Assembly (NCBI GenBank): GCA_022566735.1
Contig: JADFIG010000005.1
Coordinates: forward strand, 1-64,000
DNA from: Pseudomonadota bacterium
GTDB taxonomy: Bacteria; Pseudomonadota; Gammaproteobacteria; Burkholderiales; Burkholderiaceae_C
Reading direction: 5' to 3'
DNA length: 64,000 nt
Shown piece by piece: positions 16,356-25,879 of this stretch; the stretch's first letter is position 1; each line of letters begins with the position of its first letter. The notes under the pieces were generated by a model that saw nothing but the letters and a program-made list of their open reading frames with translations, searched no databases and was not told where the DNA came from. The translations under genes and the position numbers were made by a program.

Positions 16356-18152
16356 ATGAGCATCCAGATTTTCGGTTTGCCGGTGTCGCGGGGGGTGGCC
16401 ATTGGCCGCGCGGTGCTGATCGCCTCCAGTCGGGTGGACGTGCCCCACGTCTTCATCGACCCCGCGCGAACCGAGGAAGAAATTGCGCGCCTGCTGGCCG
16501 CCCGCGATGCCGTGGCGGTGGAGTTCGAGGCGCTCAAGCGCGACCTGCCGGCCGACGCGCCTGCGGAGCTGGCCGCCATCCTGGACGTCCACCAGATGCT
16601 GCTGCAGGACGAGGCCCTGGTGGGGGCCGCACTGGACTGGATCCGCCAGCGCCACTACAACGCCGAGTGGGCGCTGTCGGCGCAGCTCGAAGTGCTGGCC
16701 CGCCAGTTCGACGAGATGGAGGATGCCTACATCCGCGAACGCAAGGCCGACCTGGAGCAGGTGGTCGAGCGCATGCTGCGCAGCATCGGCCGCGGCACCC
16801 CCTCGGCCATGCCCGAGCCGGGCCAGAACGCCCGCGATTTCGGCGGGGACGAGCCCCTCATCCTGGTGGCCAGCGACATCGCGCCGGCCGACATGATCAG
16901 CTTCAAGCGCAGCGTGTTCTGCGGCTTCGTCACCGACGTGGGCGGCAAGACATCGCACACGGCCATCGTGGCGCGCAGCATGGACATCCCCGCGGTGGTC
17001 GGCGCGCGCCAGGCCAGCGGGCTGATCCGCCAGGACGACTGCATCATCATCGACGGCGACGCCGGCCTGGTCATCGTCGACCCCTCGCCCATCGTGCTGG
17101 AGGAATACCGCTTCCGCCAGCGCCAGGCCGAGCTGGAACGCAGCCGCCTGGCCCGCTTGCGCCACACCCCGGCCGTCACCCTGGATGGCGAGCGCATCGA
17201 ACTGCTGGCGAACATCGAGATGCCCGAGGACAGCCCTGCCGCCCTGGAGGCCGGTGCCGTCGGGGTGGGTCTGTTCCGCTCCGAGTTCCTGTTCATGAAC
17301 CGGGGCGGCAACCTGCCCGACGAGGAAGAGCAGTACGACGCCTACCGCCGCGCCGTCGAGGCCATGAAGGGCCTGCCGGTGGTCATCCGCACGGTGGACA
17401 TCGGCGCGGACAAGCCGCTGGAGGGGATGTCGTCGAGCGAGCTGCGCCACGAGTCCGTGCTGAACCCGGCGCTGGGGCTGCGCGCCATCCGCTGGAGCCT
17501 GTCGGAGCCCAGCATGTTCCGCCGCCAGCTGCGCGCGCTCTACCGTGCGGCCGCCCATGGCCCGGTCAAGGTGCTGATCCCCATGCTGGCCAGCCAGCGC
17601 GAGATCCGCCAGACCCTCGACAACATCGCCCATGTGCAGCGCCAGCTGGCGGATTCGGGCAAGCCCTTCGGCCAGTGCGAGCTGGGCGCCATGATCGAGG
17701 TGCCGGCAGCGGCCCTGACCATGCCCATCTTCCTGCGGCACTTCGATTTCGTCTCGATCGGCACCAACGACCTGATCCAGTACACCCTGGCCATCGACCG
17801 GGCCGACGAGGCCGTCGCCCACCTCTACGACCCCTGGCACCCGGCGGTGCTGCACCTGTTGCACACCACCATCGCGCAGGCGCGTGCTGCCGGCAAGGGC
17901 GTGAGCGTGTGCGGTGAGATGGCGGGCGACCCGGCCTTCACCGAGCTGCTGCTGTCCATGGGCTTGCGCAGCTTCTCCATGCACCCCACCCAGATCGCCT
18001 CGGTCAAGCAGCGGGTGCTGCGCGCCGACACGCGCCGCCTGGCGCCCCTGCTTGACCAGGTGCTGAGCTGCGACGACCCCGAGGCCGCCTGCGCCCAGGC
18101 TTTGGCTGCGGGCAACGCCGCGGTGGCCGCGCCCCGGCCGATGGCGGCCTGA
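16356..18152 (+). CDS. ptsI: Phosphoenolpyruvate-protein phosphotransferase (PTS enzyme I)
   Basis: Enzyme I takes phosphate from PEP and passes it to HPr. The 598-residue protein has the HPr-binding domain (1-145), the phospho-His swivel domain with GGKTSHTAIVARS, and the PEP-binding barrel with FRSEFLFM, MIEVPAAAL, FVSIGTNDLIQYTLAIDRA and the active-site VCGEMAGD. No ptsH or EIIA gene adjoins it here; betaproteobacteria often keep a reduced PTS with a regulatory role, including polyhydroxyalkanoate and nitrogen control. It stands alone on the plus strand and converges with uup 18 bp beyond its stop codon. Confidence 0.93.
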   Translation: MSIQIFGLPVSRGVAIGRAVLIASSRVDVPHVFIDPARTEEEIARLLAARDAVAVEFEALKRDLPADAPAELAAILDVHQMLLQDEALVGAALDWIRQRHYNAEWALSAQLEVLARQFDEMEDAYIRERKADLEQVVERMLRSIGRGTPSAMPEPGQNARDFGGDEPLILVASDIAPADMISFKRSVFCGFVTDVGGKTSHTAIVARSMDIPAVVGARQASGLIRQDDCIIIDGDAGLVIVDPSPIVLEEYRFRQRQAELERSRLARLRHTPAVTLDGERIELLANIEMPEDSPAALEAGAVGVGLFRSEFLFMNRGGNLPDEEEQYDAYRRAVEAMKGLPVVIRTVDIGADKPLEGMSSSELRHESVLNPALGLRAIRWSLSEPSMFRRQLRALYRAAAHGPVKVLIPMLASQREIRQTLDNIAHVQRQLADSGKPFGQCELGAMIEVPAAALTMPIFLRHFDFVSIGTNDLIQYTLAIDRADEAVAHLYDPWHPAVLHLLHTTIAQARAAGKGVSVCGEMAGDPAFTELLLSMGLRSFSMHPTQIASVKQRVLRADTRRLAPLLDQVLSCDDPEAACAQALAAGNAAVAAPRPMAA

Positions 18153-18170
18153 GGTCGCAGACCGCGCGGC

Positions 18171-20108
18171 TCAGCGCGCGCCGAGCTCTTCCCAGCGGGC
18201 CAGCAGCGTCAGCAGCGCTTCGTCGATGGCTTCGACGCGGGCGTGCAGGGTGGCCACGTTGGCGCCTTCCTTCTGATAGACCTCGGGGTCGGCCAGCGCC
18301 TTGTTGAGCTCGGCCTGTTCCTCTTCCAGGGCCTCGATGCGGGCGGGCAGCTCGTCGAGTTCGCGCTGCTCCTTGTAGCTGAGCTTGCGCTTCTGCGCGG
18401 CCACGACGGCCGCGGCCGCGGGGGCGGCAGGCGCGGTGTCGGTGGCCACGGCCACGGGCGTGCGGGTGTCGGCCGCAGGGGCCTGCTTGACCGCCGAGGC
18501 GATGGTCGCCGCACCGGGCTTGCCGGCCGCGATGGCCTGGGCCCGGCGTGACTGGATCAGCCAGTCCTCGACGCCGCCTTCGTACTCGCGCCACAGGCCA
18601 TCGCCTTCGGCCACGATGGTCGAGGTGACCACGTTGTCCAGGAAGCGCCGGTCGTGGCTGACCAGGAAGACGGTGCCGGGGTACTCGGCCAGCAGGTCTT
18701 CGAGCAGGTCGAGCGTGTCGATGTCGAGGTCGTTGGTGGGCTCGTCGAGCACCAGCACGTTGCTGGGTTTGGCGAACAGGCGCGCCAGCAGCAGGCGGTT
18801 GCGCTCGCCGCCGCTGAGCGTGCGCACGGGCGAGTTGGCGCGGGCCGGGGCGAACAGGAAGTCCTGCAGGTAGCCCATGACGTGCTTGCGCGAGCCGTTG
18901 ATCTCGATCCACTCGCTGCCCGGGCTGATGAAGTCGGCCAGCGTGGCGTCGAGGTTGAGGTGGTCGCGCATCTGGTCGAAGTAGGCGATCTGCAGGTTGG
19001 CGCCTTGCTTGATGGTGCCGCTGTCCGGGGCCAGTTCGCCCAGGATCATCTTCAGCAGCGTGCTCTTGCCTGCGCCGTTGGGGCCGACCAGGCCGACCTT
19101 GTCGCCGCGCAGGATGATGCCGCTGAAGTCGCGCACCACGGTGCGCCCACCGAAGGCCTTGGAGACGCCTTCGAGTTCGGCCACGATCTTGCCGCCGCGG
19201 TCGCCTTGCGACACTTCCAGCTTGACGCGGCCGGTCACGTCGCGGCGGGAGGCGCGCTCGGAGCGCAGGTCTTGCAGGCGCTTGACGCGCGCCACGGAGC
19301 GCGTGCGGCGGGCTTCCACGCCCTTGCGGATCCAGACCTCTTCCTGCGCCAGCAGCTTGTCGAAGCGGGCGTTGGCCACCGCTTCGTCGGCCAGTTCGCG
19401 GGCCTTGAGTTCCTGGTAGGCGGCGAAGTTGCCCGGGTAGCTGCGCAGGATGCCGCGGTCCAGTTCGACGATGCGCGTGCAGACGTTGTCCAGGAAGGCG
19501 CGGTCGTGGGAGATCAGCACGATGCTGCCCTTGAAGGCCTTGAGCAGATCTTCCAGCCAGGTGATGGCGTCCAGGTCGAGGTGGTTGGTGGGCTCGTCCA
19601 GGAAGAGCACGTCCGGGCTGGCCACCAGGGCGCGGGCCAGGGCCACGCGCTTCTTCATGCCGCCCGAGAGGCCTTCGATCAGCAGATCGGCATCGAGGTG
19701 CAGGCGCTGCAGGGTTTCTTCGACGCGCTGCTCCCAGTTCCAGCCGTTGCGGGCCTCGATCTGGGTCATCAGGGCATCGAGGTCGTCGCCCTCGGCATGG
19801 GCTTCAAAACGCTCGCGCAAGGCTTTCACCTCGGCCAGGCCCTCGCTGACGGTGCTGGCCACCGTGGCGCCTGCGGTGAAGCTGGGCTCCTGCGGCACAT
19901 AGGCCAGCTCGATGCCCTTTTGCACCTGCACCTGGCCGTCGTCGAGCCGGTCCATGCCCACCATGATCTTCAGCAGGGAGGACTTGCCCGTGCCGTTGCG
20001 GCCGATCAGGCCGATGCGCTCGCCGGTTTCGAGGGCGAACTCGGTGTGGTCGAGCAAGGCCACGTGGCCAAAGGCCAGGCAGGCGTTGTGGAGAGTCAGG
20101 ACGGCCAT
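18171..20108 (-). CDS. uup: ABC-F family ATPase Uup
   Basis: Uup is a cytoplasmic ABC-F ATPase without membrane segments, linked to ribosome function and to DNA stability (reduced transposon excision). The 645-residue protein has two nucleotide-binding domains: Walker A GRNGTGKSS and GPNGAGKSTLL, signatures LSGGMKKRVALARAL and LSGGERNRLLLARLF, Walker B VLFLDEPTNHLD and VLVLDEPTNDLD. A charged linker joins them. The C-terminal coiled coil (about 565-645) that binds DNA in Uup is present, after an Ala/Pro-rich spacer. It is 103 bp upstream of nothing else in its direction, so it seems monocistronic. Confidence 0.92.
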   Translation of the reverse strand: MAVLTLHNACLAFGHVALLDHTEFALETGERIGLIGRNGTGKSSLLKIMVGMDRLDDGQVQVQKGIELAYVPQEPSFTAGATVASTVSEGLAEVKALRERFEAHAEGDDLDALMTQIEARNGWNWEQRVEETLQRLHLDADLLIEGLSGGMKKRVALARALVASPDVLFLDEPTNHLDLDAITWLEDLLKAFKGSIVLISHDRAFLDNVCTRIVELDRGILRSYPGNFAAYQELKARELADEAVANARFDKLLAQEEVWIRKGVEARRTRSVARVKRLQDLRSERASRRDVTGRVKLEVSQGDRGGKIVAELEGVSKAFGGRTVVRDFSGIILRGDKVGLVGPNGAGKSTLLKMILGELAPDSGTIKQGANLQIAYFDQMRDHLNLDATLADFISPGSEWIEINGSRKHVMGYLQDFLFAPARANSPVRTLSGGERNRLLLARLFAKPSNVLVLDEPTNDLDIDTLDLLEDLLAEYPGTVFLVSHDRRFLDNVVTSTIVAEGDGLWREYEGGVEDWLIQSRRAQAIAAGKPGAATIASAVKQAPAADTRTPVAVATDTAPAAPAAAAVVAAQKRKLSYKEQRELDELPARIEALEEEQAELNKALADPEVYQKEGANVATLHARVEAIDEALLTLLARWEELGAR

Positions 20109-20211
20109 GGGGGATCCGGGTAGGGCAAACAGGGGCAGACAGGCAGGGCTGCCATGGAGGCAACCTGGTATTGTCGCCGCGGATCGGTGACGGCGCGCGC
20201 GCCCGGCGGTA

Positions 20212-21162
20212 TCAGCCCGCGAGCCGGGCCTCCAGGGCGTCGATGAAGCGCTGCGCGACGTTGAAGCCCGTCTGGTCGGTGATCTCCTGGAAGCAGGTCG
20301 GGCTGGTGACGTTGATCTCGGTGAGGCGGTCGCCGATGATGTCCAGCCCCACCAGCAGCAGGCCGCGCGCGGCCAGCAGGGGCCCCAGGTGCTCGGCGAT
20401 GGCGCGGTCGGTCTCGCTCAGCGGCTGGGCCACGCCCTTGCCACCGGCGGCCAGGTTGCCGCGCACCTCACCGCCTTGCGGGATGCGCGCCAATGCAAAG
20501 GGCACGGCCACGCCGTCGATCAGCAGCACGCGCTTGTCGCCCTGGGCGATGGCGGGCAGGAAGCCCTGCACCATGATGGTCTGGCCGCCGTCCTTGGTCA
20601 GCGTCTCGGCGATGCTGCCGAGGTTCAGGCCATCGTCCTTCACGCGGAAGATGCCCATGCCGCCCATGCCGTCCAGCGGCTTGAGGATGATGTCGCGGTG
20701 CTCGGCGTGAAACGCGCGGATGGCGGCCATGTCCCGCGTGACCAGCGTGGGCGCGATGTGCTGCGGGAACTCGAGGATGGCCAGCTTCTCCGGGTGCGCG
20801 CGCAGCGCCTCGGGGCTGTTGAAGACGCGCGCGCCTTCGCGCTCGGCCTGGGTCAGCAAGTGGGTGGTGTAGAGGTACTCGGCGTCGAAGGGCGGGTCCT
20901 TGCGCATCAGCACGGCGTCGACCTGGCACAGGGCGACATCGGCCGATTCGAGCTCGTCGTACCAGTCGTGCGCGTCGCCCGTCAGCGCGATGCGCCGTGC
21001 GCGTGCGGTCACCAGCCCGCCGCGCTGCCACACCAGCTCGTGCGGTTCGCAAGCCCACAGGGTGTGTCCGCGCGAGGCGGCTTCGCGCATCATGGCGAAG
21101 GTGCTGTCCTTGTGGGTCTTGAAGGTGTCGAGCGGGTCGGCGACGAAGAGGAGCTGGGGCAT
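20212..21162 (-). CDS. gshB: Glutathione synthetase
   Basis: GshB joins gamma-glutamylcysteine and glycine using ATP, the second step of glutathione synthesis. The 316-residue length is typical. Motifs include LFVADPLDTFKTHKDSTFAM at the N-terminus, the ATP-grasp loop LKPLDGMGGMGIFRV, and VGLDIIGDRLTEINVTSPTC near the end. The start is ATG 21162; the longer open frame above it overlaps the BenE-like gene and is spurious. It follows the BenE-like gene by 29 bp and is in the same direction as kup and gshA, so the two glutathione genes may share a transcript. Confidence 0.96.
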   Translation of the reverse strand: MPQLLFVADPLDTFKTHKDSTFAMMREAASRGHTLWACEPHELVWQRGGLVTARARRIALTGDAHDWYDELESADVALCQVDAVLMRKDPPFDAEYLYTTHLLTQAEREGARVFNSPEALRAHPEKLAILEFPQHIAPTLVTRDMAAIRAFHAEHRDIILKPLDGMGGMGIFRVKDDGLNLGSIAETLTKDGGQTIMVQGFLPAIAQGDKRVLLIDGVAVPFALARIPQGGEVRGNLAAGGKGVAQPLSETDRAIAEHLGPLLAARGLLLVGLDIIGDRLTEINVTSPTCFQEITDQTGFNVAQRFIDALEARLAG

Positions 21163-21191
21163 GGCGGTCGCGTTGGTCGGGGTGAAGGGAC

Positions 21192-22406
21192 TCAGGGACG
21201 GTCTTCGTCCGGGCCCTCGTGGGTGGGCCGCGGGATGCGGTAGTGTTCCACGAACAGGGTGACCACACCGGCCACGAGGCCCCAGAAGGCCGAGCCCACG
21301 CCCAGCAGCGTCACGCCCGACAGCGTGACCAGGAAGGTGATGAGCGCCGCTTCGCGCGAGCCGGCCTCGTGCAGCGAGGTGGCCAGGCCGTTGGCGATGG
21401 TGCCCAGCAAGGCCATGCCGGCCACGCCCATGATGAGCGCCGCCGGGAAGGCGGCCAGCAGCCCCGCCACCGCGCCGCCCAGCAGCCCCATGACGATGTA
21501 GAAGAGCCCGGCCATGACCGCCGCCGTGTAGCGCTTGTCGCTGTCGGCATGGGCGTGCGGGTTGAGCACGATGGCCGCGGTGATGGCCGCCAGGTTGAAG
21601 GCATAGCCGCCAAAGGGCGCCAGCAGCACGGTCGTCACGCCCGACCAGCTCATCAGCGGCGAAACCGATGGCTGGTAGCCCGACACCCGGATGGCCGACA
21701 CCCCTGGCACCGCCTGCGAGGCCATGGTCACGATGAACAGCGGCAGGCCCATGCCCAGCACCGCGTGCCAGGACCAGGTCGGCACCACGAACACCGGCTC
21801 GGCGAACTTCAGGCTCACCTGCGAGGTGTCGAGCAGGCCCTGGGCCGCGGCCACGACCGTGCCGCCCAGCAACACGCCCAGCACCGCGTAGCGCGGCCAC
21901 CAGCGCTTGCCCACCAGGTAGACCAACAACATGCTGACGATGAGCAGCGGCTGGGGCGTGGCCGCCGCGAAGGACAGCAGCGCGAACTTGGCCAGGATGC
22001 CGGCCAGCAGGCTGGAGGCCAGCGCCAGCGGGATGCGGTTCATGATGCGCTCGAACCAGCCCGTCACGCCGCTGAGCCACATCAGCACGCCACAGACCAG
22101 GAAAGCCCCGACCGCTTCAGACAAGCTCACGCCCGTGGCCGCGCTGGCGATCACCGCCGCGCCCGGCGTCGACCAGGTGATGAGGATGGGCGCGCGCGTC
22201 CACAGCGACAGCCCCAGCGTGCTCAGGCCCATGCCCATGCCCAGGGCCAGCACCCAGGAGGTGACCTGCTCGGGCGTCGCGCCCAGCGAGCGGGCGGCGT
22301 GGAAGATCAGGGCGATGGTGCTGGTGAAACCCACCAGCGTGGCCACGAAGCCGGCCGAGACGGCCGACAGGTTGAGGTCGCGCAGCGTTTGCGTCAGGCG
22401 CCGCAC
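21192..22406 (-). CDS. BenE family (benzoate/H+ symporter-like) transporter
   Basis: The 404-residue protein has about 11-12 hydrophobic helices and belongs to the BenE family. Characteristic stretches are LSAVSAGFVATLVGFTSTIA at the N-terminus, ITWSTPGAA, and GGYAFNLAAITAAI. BenE of Acinetobacter imports benzoate, but no benzoate catabolic gene is here, so the substrate is open. It lies between kup (4 bp downstream of kup's stop) and gshB, an odd place for an aromatic-acid carrier, and may be co-transcribed with them. Confidence 0.85.
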   Translation of the reverse strand: MRRLTQTLRDLNLSAVSAGFVATLVGFTSTIALIFHAARSLGATPEQVTSWVLALGMGMGLSTLGLSLWTRAPILITWSTPGAAVIASAATGVSLSEAVGAFLVCGVLMWLSGVTGWFERIMNRIPLALASSLLAGILAKFALLSFAAATPQPLLIVSMLLVYLVGKRWWPRYAVLGVLLGGTVVAAAQGLLDTSQVSLKFAEPVFVVPTWSWHAVLGMGLPLFIVTMASQAVPGVSAIRVSGYQPSVSPLMSWSGVTTVLLAPFGGYAFNLAAITAAIVLNPHAHADSDKRYTAAVMAGLFYIVMGLLGGAVAGLLAAFPAALIMGVAGMALLGTIANGLATSLHEAGSREAALITFLVTLSGVTLLGVGSAFWGLVAGVVTLFVEHYRIPRPTHEGPDEDRP

Positions 22407-22410
22407 GCGC

Positions 22411-24297
22411 TCAGATCTCCACCTTCGAGCCCAGCTCCACCACGCGGTTGGTGGGCAGGCTCAGGAAGTCGGCCACGCCGGAGGCATTGCGGTGCATGCT
22501 GGCGAACAGCTTTTCGCGCCAGGGCATCATGCCGCCACCGATGGTCGGGATGACGATGTCGCGCGACAGGAAGTAACTGGTCTCCATGTCGTCGATCTGC
22601 ACGCCATGCTTTTGCAGCAGCTTCAGGGCCACAGGCACATCGGGCTCGTCCTTGAAGCCGAAGTGCAGCATGATCTGCCAGCAGGCGTTGCCCAGGTCCT
22701 CGACCTCGATGCGCTCGGCATCGTTCACCCAGGGCACCTCGTGCGAGCGCACCGTCACGAACAGGTTCTGCTCGTGCAGCACCTTGTTGTGCTTGAGGTT
22801 GTGCAGCAGCGCATTCGGCGTCGTGCCCGCGTCCGCGTTCATGAACACGGCCGTGCCGGCCACGCGCAGCGGCGGGCTGGAGAACACCGCCTCCAGGAAG
22901 GGCTTGAGGTCGATGGCGTCGGAGCGCAGGCGCTCGCTGAGCAGGGCGCGGCCATCCTTCCAGGTCGTCATCAGGCCGAACATCACCGCGCCGATCAGCA
23001 GCGGGAACCAGCCGCCGTCGATCACCTTGATGACGTTGGCGCTGAAGAACATCACGTCGATGACGAAGAAGACGCCCGTGGCCATCACGCACAGCGCCAG
23101 GCTCATGCCCCAGGCGAAGCGGATCACGAAGAAGGTCATCACCGTGGTGATCAGCATGTCGATGGTGACCGTGATGCCGTAGGCCGCCGCCAGCTTGCTG
23201 CTGGAGCCGAAGAAGATCACGGCCAGCACGATGCAGGCGTAGAGCATCCAGTTGACGAAGGGGATGTAGATCTGGCCGGTGTCGCGCTCGGAGGTGTGCA
23301 GCACGCGCAGGCGAGGCAGGTAGCCCAGCTGGATCACCTGCTTGGTCACCGAGAACGCCGCCGAGATCAAGGCCTGCGAGGCGATGAAGGTCGCGCAGGT
23401 GGCCAGGCCCACCAGCGGGTACAGCGCCCATTGCGGCGCCATCTCGAAGAAGGGGTTGCCGACGTTTTCGGGGTGGGCCAGCAGCATGGCGCCCTGACCG
23501 AAATAGTTGATGACCAGCGACGGCATCACCAGGCTGAACCAGGCCAGGCGGATCGGGCGTTTGCCGAAATGGCCCATGTCGGCGTAGAGCGCCTCGGCGC
23601 CCGTGGCGCACAGGATGACCGCGCCCAGCGCGACGAAGGCCAGGCCAGGGTGCTGGAAGATGAAGCTCAGCGCATGGTGCGGGCTCATGGCCAGCAGCAC
23701 CGAAGGGTTGGCCAGGATGTGCGGCAGGCCCAGCACCACCAGGGCGATGAACCACACGGCCGTGATCGGGCCGAAAAACTTGCCGATGCCGCCGGTGCCG
23801 TGCTTCTGCACCATGAACAGCAGCGTCAGCACCACCAGGGTGATGGGCACGACAAAGCGTCCCAGCCCTGGAGCGGCCACCTCCATGCCTTCCACGGCCG
23901 ACAGCACCGAGATGGCGGGCGTGATGACGCCGTCCCCGAAGAAGATGGCCGTGCCGAAGATGCCCACGGCCAGCAGCACCGACCGGGTGGCGGGCTTGTC
24001 CTTCACCGCCGTGGAGGCCAGCGCCAGCATGGCGATGAGGCCGCCTTCGCCGTTGTTGTCGGCGCGCAGGATCAGTGTGACGTATTTCAGCGACACGATC
24101 ACCGTCAGCGTCCAGAACATCAGCGACAGCAGGCCGTGGATGTTTTCCGGGGTGGGCTGCAGGTGGCCGTGGGCGAAGACTTCCTTGAAGGCGTAGAGCG
24201 GGCTGGTGCCGATGTCGCCATAGACGACCCCCAGGGCGCCCAGGGTCAAGGCGGCGAGCTGCGACTTGCTGAGCGGAGCGTTGGATGGGTGCTGCAC
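22411..24297 (-). CDS. kup: Kup-type potassium uptake protein
   Basis: Kup is a low-affinity K+/H+ symporter of the inner membrane. The protein has the signature [20 protein letters not shown] at its start, about 12 membrane helices up to residue 440, and a cytoplasmic C-terminal domain. With the GTG start at 24297 it has 628 residues, the usual size; a GTG at 24357 in the same frame adds 20 residues with no better ribosome binding site, so the start is uncertain. It ends 4 bp before the BenE-like gene. Confidence 0.93.
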   Translation of the reverse strand: MQHPSNAPLSKSQLAALTLGALGVVYGDIGTSPLYAFKEVFAHGHLQPTPENIHGLLSLMFWTLTVIVSLKYVTLILRADNNGEGGLIAMLALASTAVKDKPATRSVLLAVGIFGTAIFFGDGVITPAISVLSAVEGMEVAAPGLGRFVVPITLVVLTLLFMVQKHGTGGIGKFFGPITAVWFIALVVLGLPHILANPSVLLAMSPHHALSFIFQHPGLAFVALGAVILCATGAEALYADMGHFGKRPIRLAWFSLVMPSLVINYFGQGAMLLAHPENVGNPFFEMAPQWALYPLVGLATCATFIASQALISAAFSVTKQVIQLGYLPRLRVLHTSERDTGQIYIPFVNWMLYACIVLAVIFFGSSSKLAAAYGITVTIDMLITTVMTFFVIRFAWGMSLALCVMATGVFFVIDVMFFSANVIKVIDGGWFPLLIGAVMFGLMTTWKDGRALLSERLRSDAIDLKPFLEAVFSSPPLRVAGTAVFMNADAGTTPNALLHNLKHNKVLHEQNLFVTVRSHEVPWVNDAERIEVEDLGNACWQIMLHFGFKDEPDVPVALKLLQKHGVQIDDMETSYFLSRDIVIPTIGGGMMPWREKLFASMHRNASGVADFLSLPTNRVVELGSKVEI

Positions 24298-24443
24298 AAG
24301 GTTGGAACGAGAATCGACCGGCCTGACATTTTGCGCTGGTTCATGCCCGCTGCGCACGCCTTTGTGGGGGCAAAACTGTCCCTCCCGGGTGGCCCTTGAC
24401 GAACCGACCCGGTTTTGCTTGATTCTTGTGCGTCAGTCCGGTG

Positions 24444-25739
24444 TCAGGCGTACATCTCGGCGTTCGGGTCGGTCACGGCCAGCTCGTAGCTGGCGGCCAG
24501 CATGGCCAGGCGGGCGATGACACCGTACATGTAGAAGCGGTTGGGCGCGCTGGCGCCCGGCTTCACGCCCGGGCGGGGCAACTGGGTGGGCTCGGCAAAG
24601 GCCAGCGGCACGAAGCTGGAGCCCGGGGCGTTGAGGTTCTCGTCGATGCCGCGCTCGGCGTGGATGCGGTAGAAGCCGCCCACCACGTAGCGGTCGATCA
24701 TGTAGACCACCGGCTCGGCCACGGCCTCGTTCATGCGCTCGTAGGTGGGCACGCCCTCCTGGATGATGACCTGCGTCACCTCCTGGCCATCCTTGACCAC
24801 CGACATCTTGTTGCGCGTGCGGCGGTTGAGGTCGGCCAGCTCCTTGGCGTCGCGCACGGTCATGATGCCCATGCCGTAGGTGCCGTTGTCGGCCTTGACC
24901 ACCACGAAGGGCTTCTCGTTGATGCCGTATTCCTTGTACTTGCGGCGGACCTTGCCCAGCAGCGCGTCGACCTGGGTCTGCAGGCATTCCAGGCCGGCGC
25001 CGTCCTGGAAATCGACCTCGTCGCACTCCGCGTGCATGGGGTTGATCAACCAGGGGTCCATGCCCAGCAGCTTGGAGAACTTCTTGGCGACGTCCTCGTA
25101 GAGCTCGAAATGCTTGCTCTTGCGGCGCACCGCCCAGCCGGCGTGCAGCGGCGGCAGCAGGTACTGCTCGTGCAGGTCTTCCAGCACCTTGGGGATGCCG
25201 GCCGACAGGTCGTTGTTGAGCAGGATGGTGCAGGGGTCGAAGTGCTTGAGGCCCAGGCGGCGCTTGGTGCGCAGCAGCGGCTCCAGGGTCAGCTTGCTGC
25301 CGTCGGGCAGGGCGATGTCGGTCGGCTCGGTGATGGACTCGTCCAGCGTGCCCAGGCGCACGTTCAGGCCCGTCAGCGTGAAGATCTGGACCAGGCGCGC
25401 CACATTGGCCAGGTAGAAGGTGTTGCGCGTGTGCTTCTCGGGGATCAGCAGCAGGTTCTTGGCCTCGGGGCAGATTTTCTCGATGGCCGCCATCGAGGCC
25501 TGCACCGCCAGCGGCAGCATCTCGTTGGTCAGGTTGTTGAAGCCGCCGGGAAACAGGTTGGTGTCCACCGGGGCCAGCTTGAAGCCGGCGTTGCGCAGGT
25601 CGACCGACGAGTAGAACGGCGGCGTGTGCTCCATCCATTCCAGCCGGAACCAGCGCTCGATGGCGGGCATGGACTCCAGCATGCGCTGTTCCAGTTCGTT
25701 GATGGGGCCGGTCAGCGCGGTGATGAGGTGTGGGACCAT
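24444..25739 (-). CDS. gshA: Glutamate-cysteine ligase, betaproteobacterial type
   Basis: GshA joins glutamate and cysteine with ATP, the first and rate-limiting step of glutathione synthesis. The 431-residue protein matches the proteobacterial GshA type that differs from E. coli GshA. Motifs include PFYSSVDLRNAGFKLAPVDT, LFPGGFNNLTNEML, FVVVKADNGTYGMGIMTV and GGFYRIH, the ATP/Mg-binding segments. It heads the gshA-kup-benE-gshB run and is separated from amtB by a terminator. Confidence 0.95.
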   Translation of the reverse strand: MVPHLITALTGPINELEQRMLESMPAIERWFRLEWMEHTPPFYSSVDLRNAGFKLAPVDTNLFPGGFNNLTNEMLPLAVQASMAAIEKICPEAKNLLLIPEKHTRNTFYLANVARLVQIFTLTGLNVRLGTLDESITEPTDIALPDGSKLTLEPLLRTKRRLGLKHFDPCTILLNNDLSAGIPKVLEDLHEQYLLPPLHAGWAVRRKSKHFELYEDVAKKFSKLLGMDPWLINPMHAECDEVDFQDGAGLECLQTQVDALLGKVRRKYKEYGINEKPFVVVKADNGTYGMGIMTVRDAKELADLNRRTRNKMSVVKDGQEVTQVIIQEGVPTYERMNEAVAEPVVYMIDRYVVGGFYRIHAERGIDENLNAPGSSFVPLAFAEPTQLPRPGVKPGASAPNRFYMYGVIARLAMLAASYELAVTDPNAEMYA

Positions 25740-25811
25740 GGGACGGCAGGGGTGTCAGGCGAGGAACACCCGGACATTCTAGGAACAAGCTCAGATGGTG
25801 TCTGCCTCCCC

Positions 25812-25842
25812 AAAAAACAAGGGGTCGCCCGAAGGCGACCCC
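25812..25842 (-). terminator. Rho-independent terminator of glnK-amtB
   Basis: On the minus strand a 9-bp stem GGGGTCGCC/GGCGACCCC with a TTCG tetraloop is followed by TTGTTTTTT. It lies 38 bp after the amtB stop codon. Confidence 0.85.
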
Positions 25843-25879
25843 CTGAGAGCGGTCCGCAGACCTCAGATCACGGCCGACG

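Noticed and set aside
21219..24399. Long plus-strand frames antisense to benE-like and kup genes
   Set aside because: The Arg/His/Gln-rich translations have no domains and lie opposite well-recognised membrane transporters.
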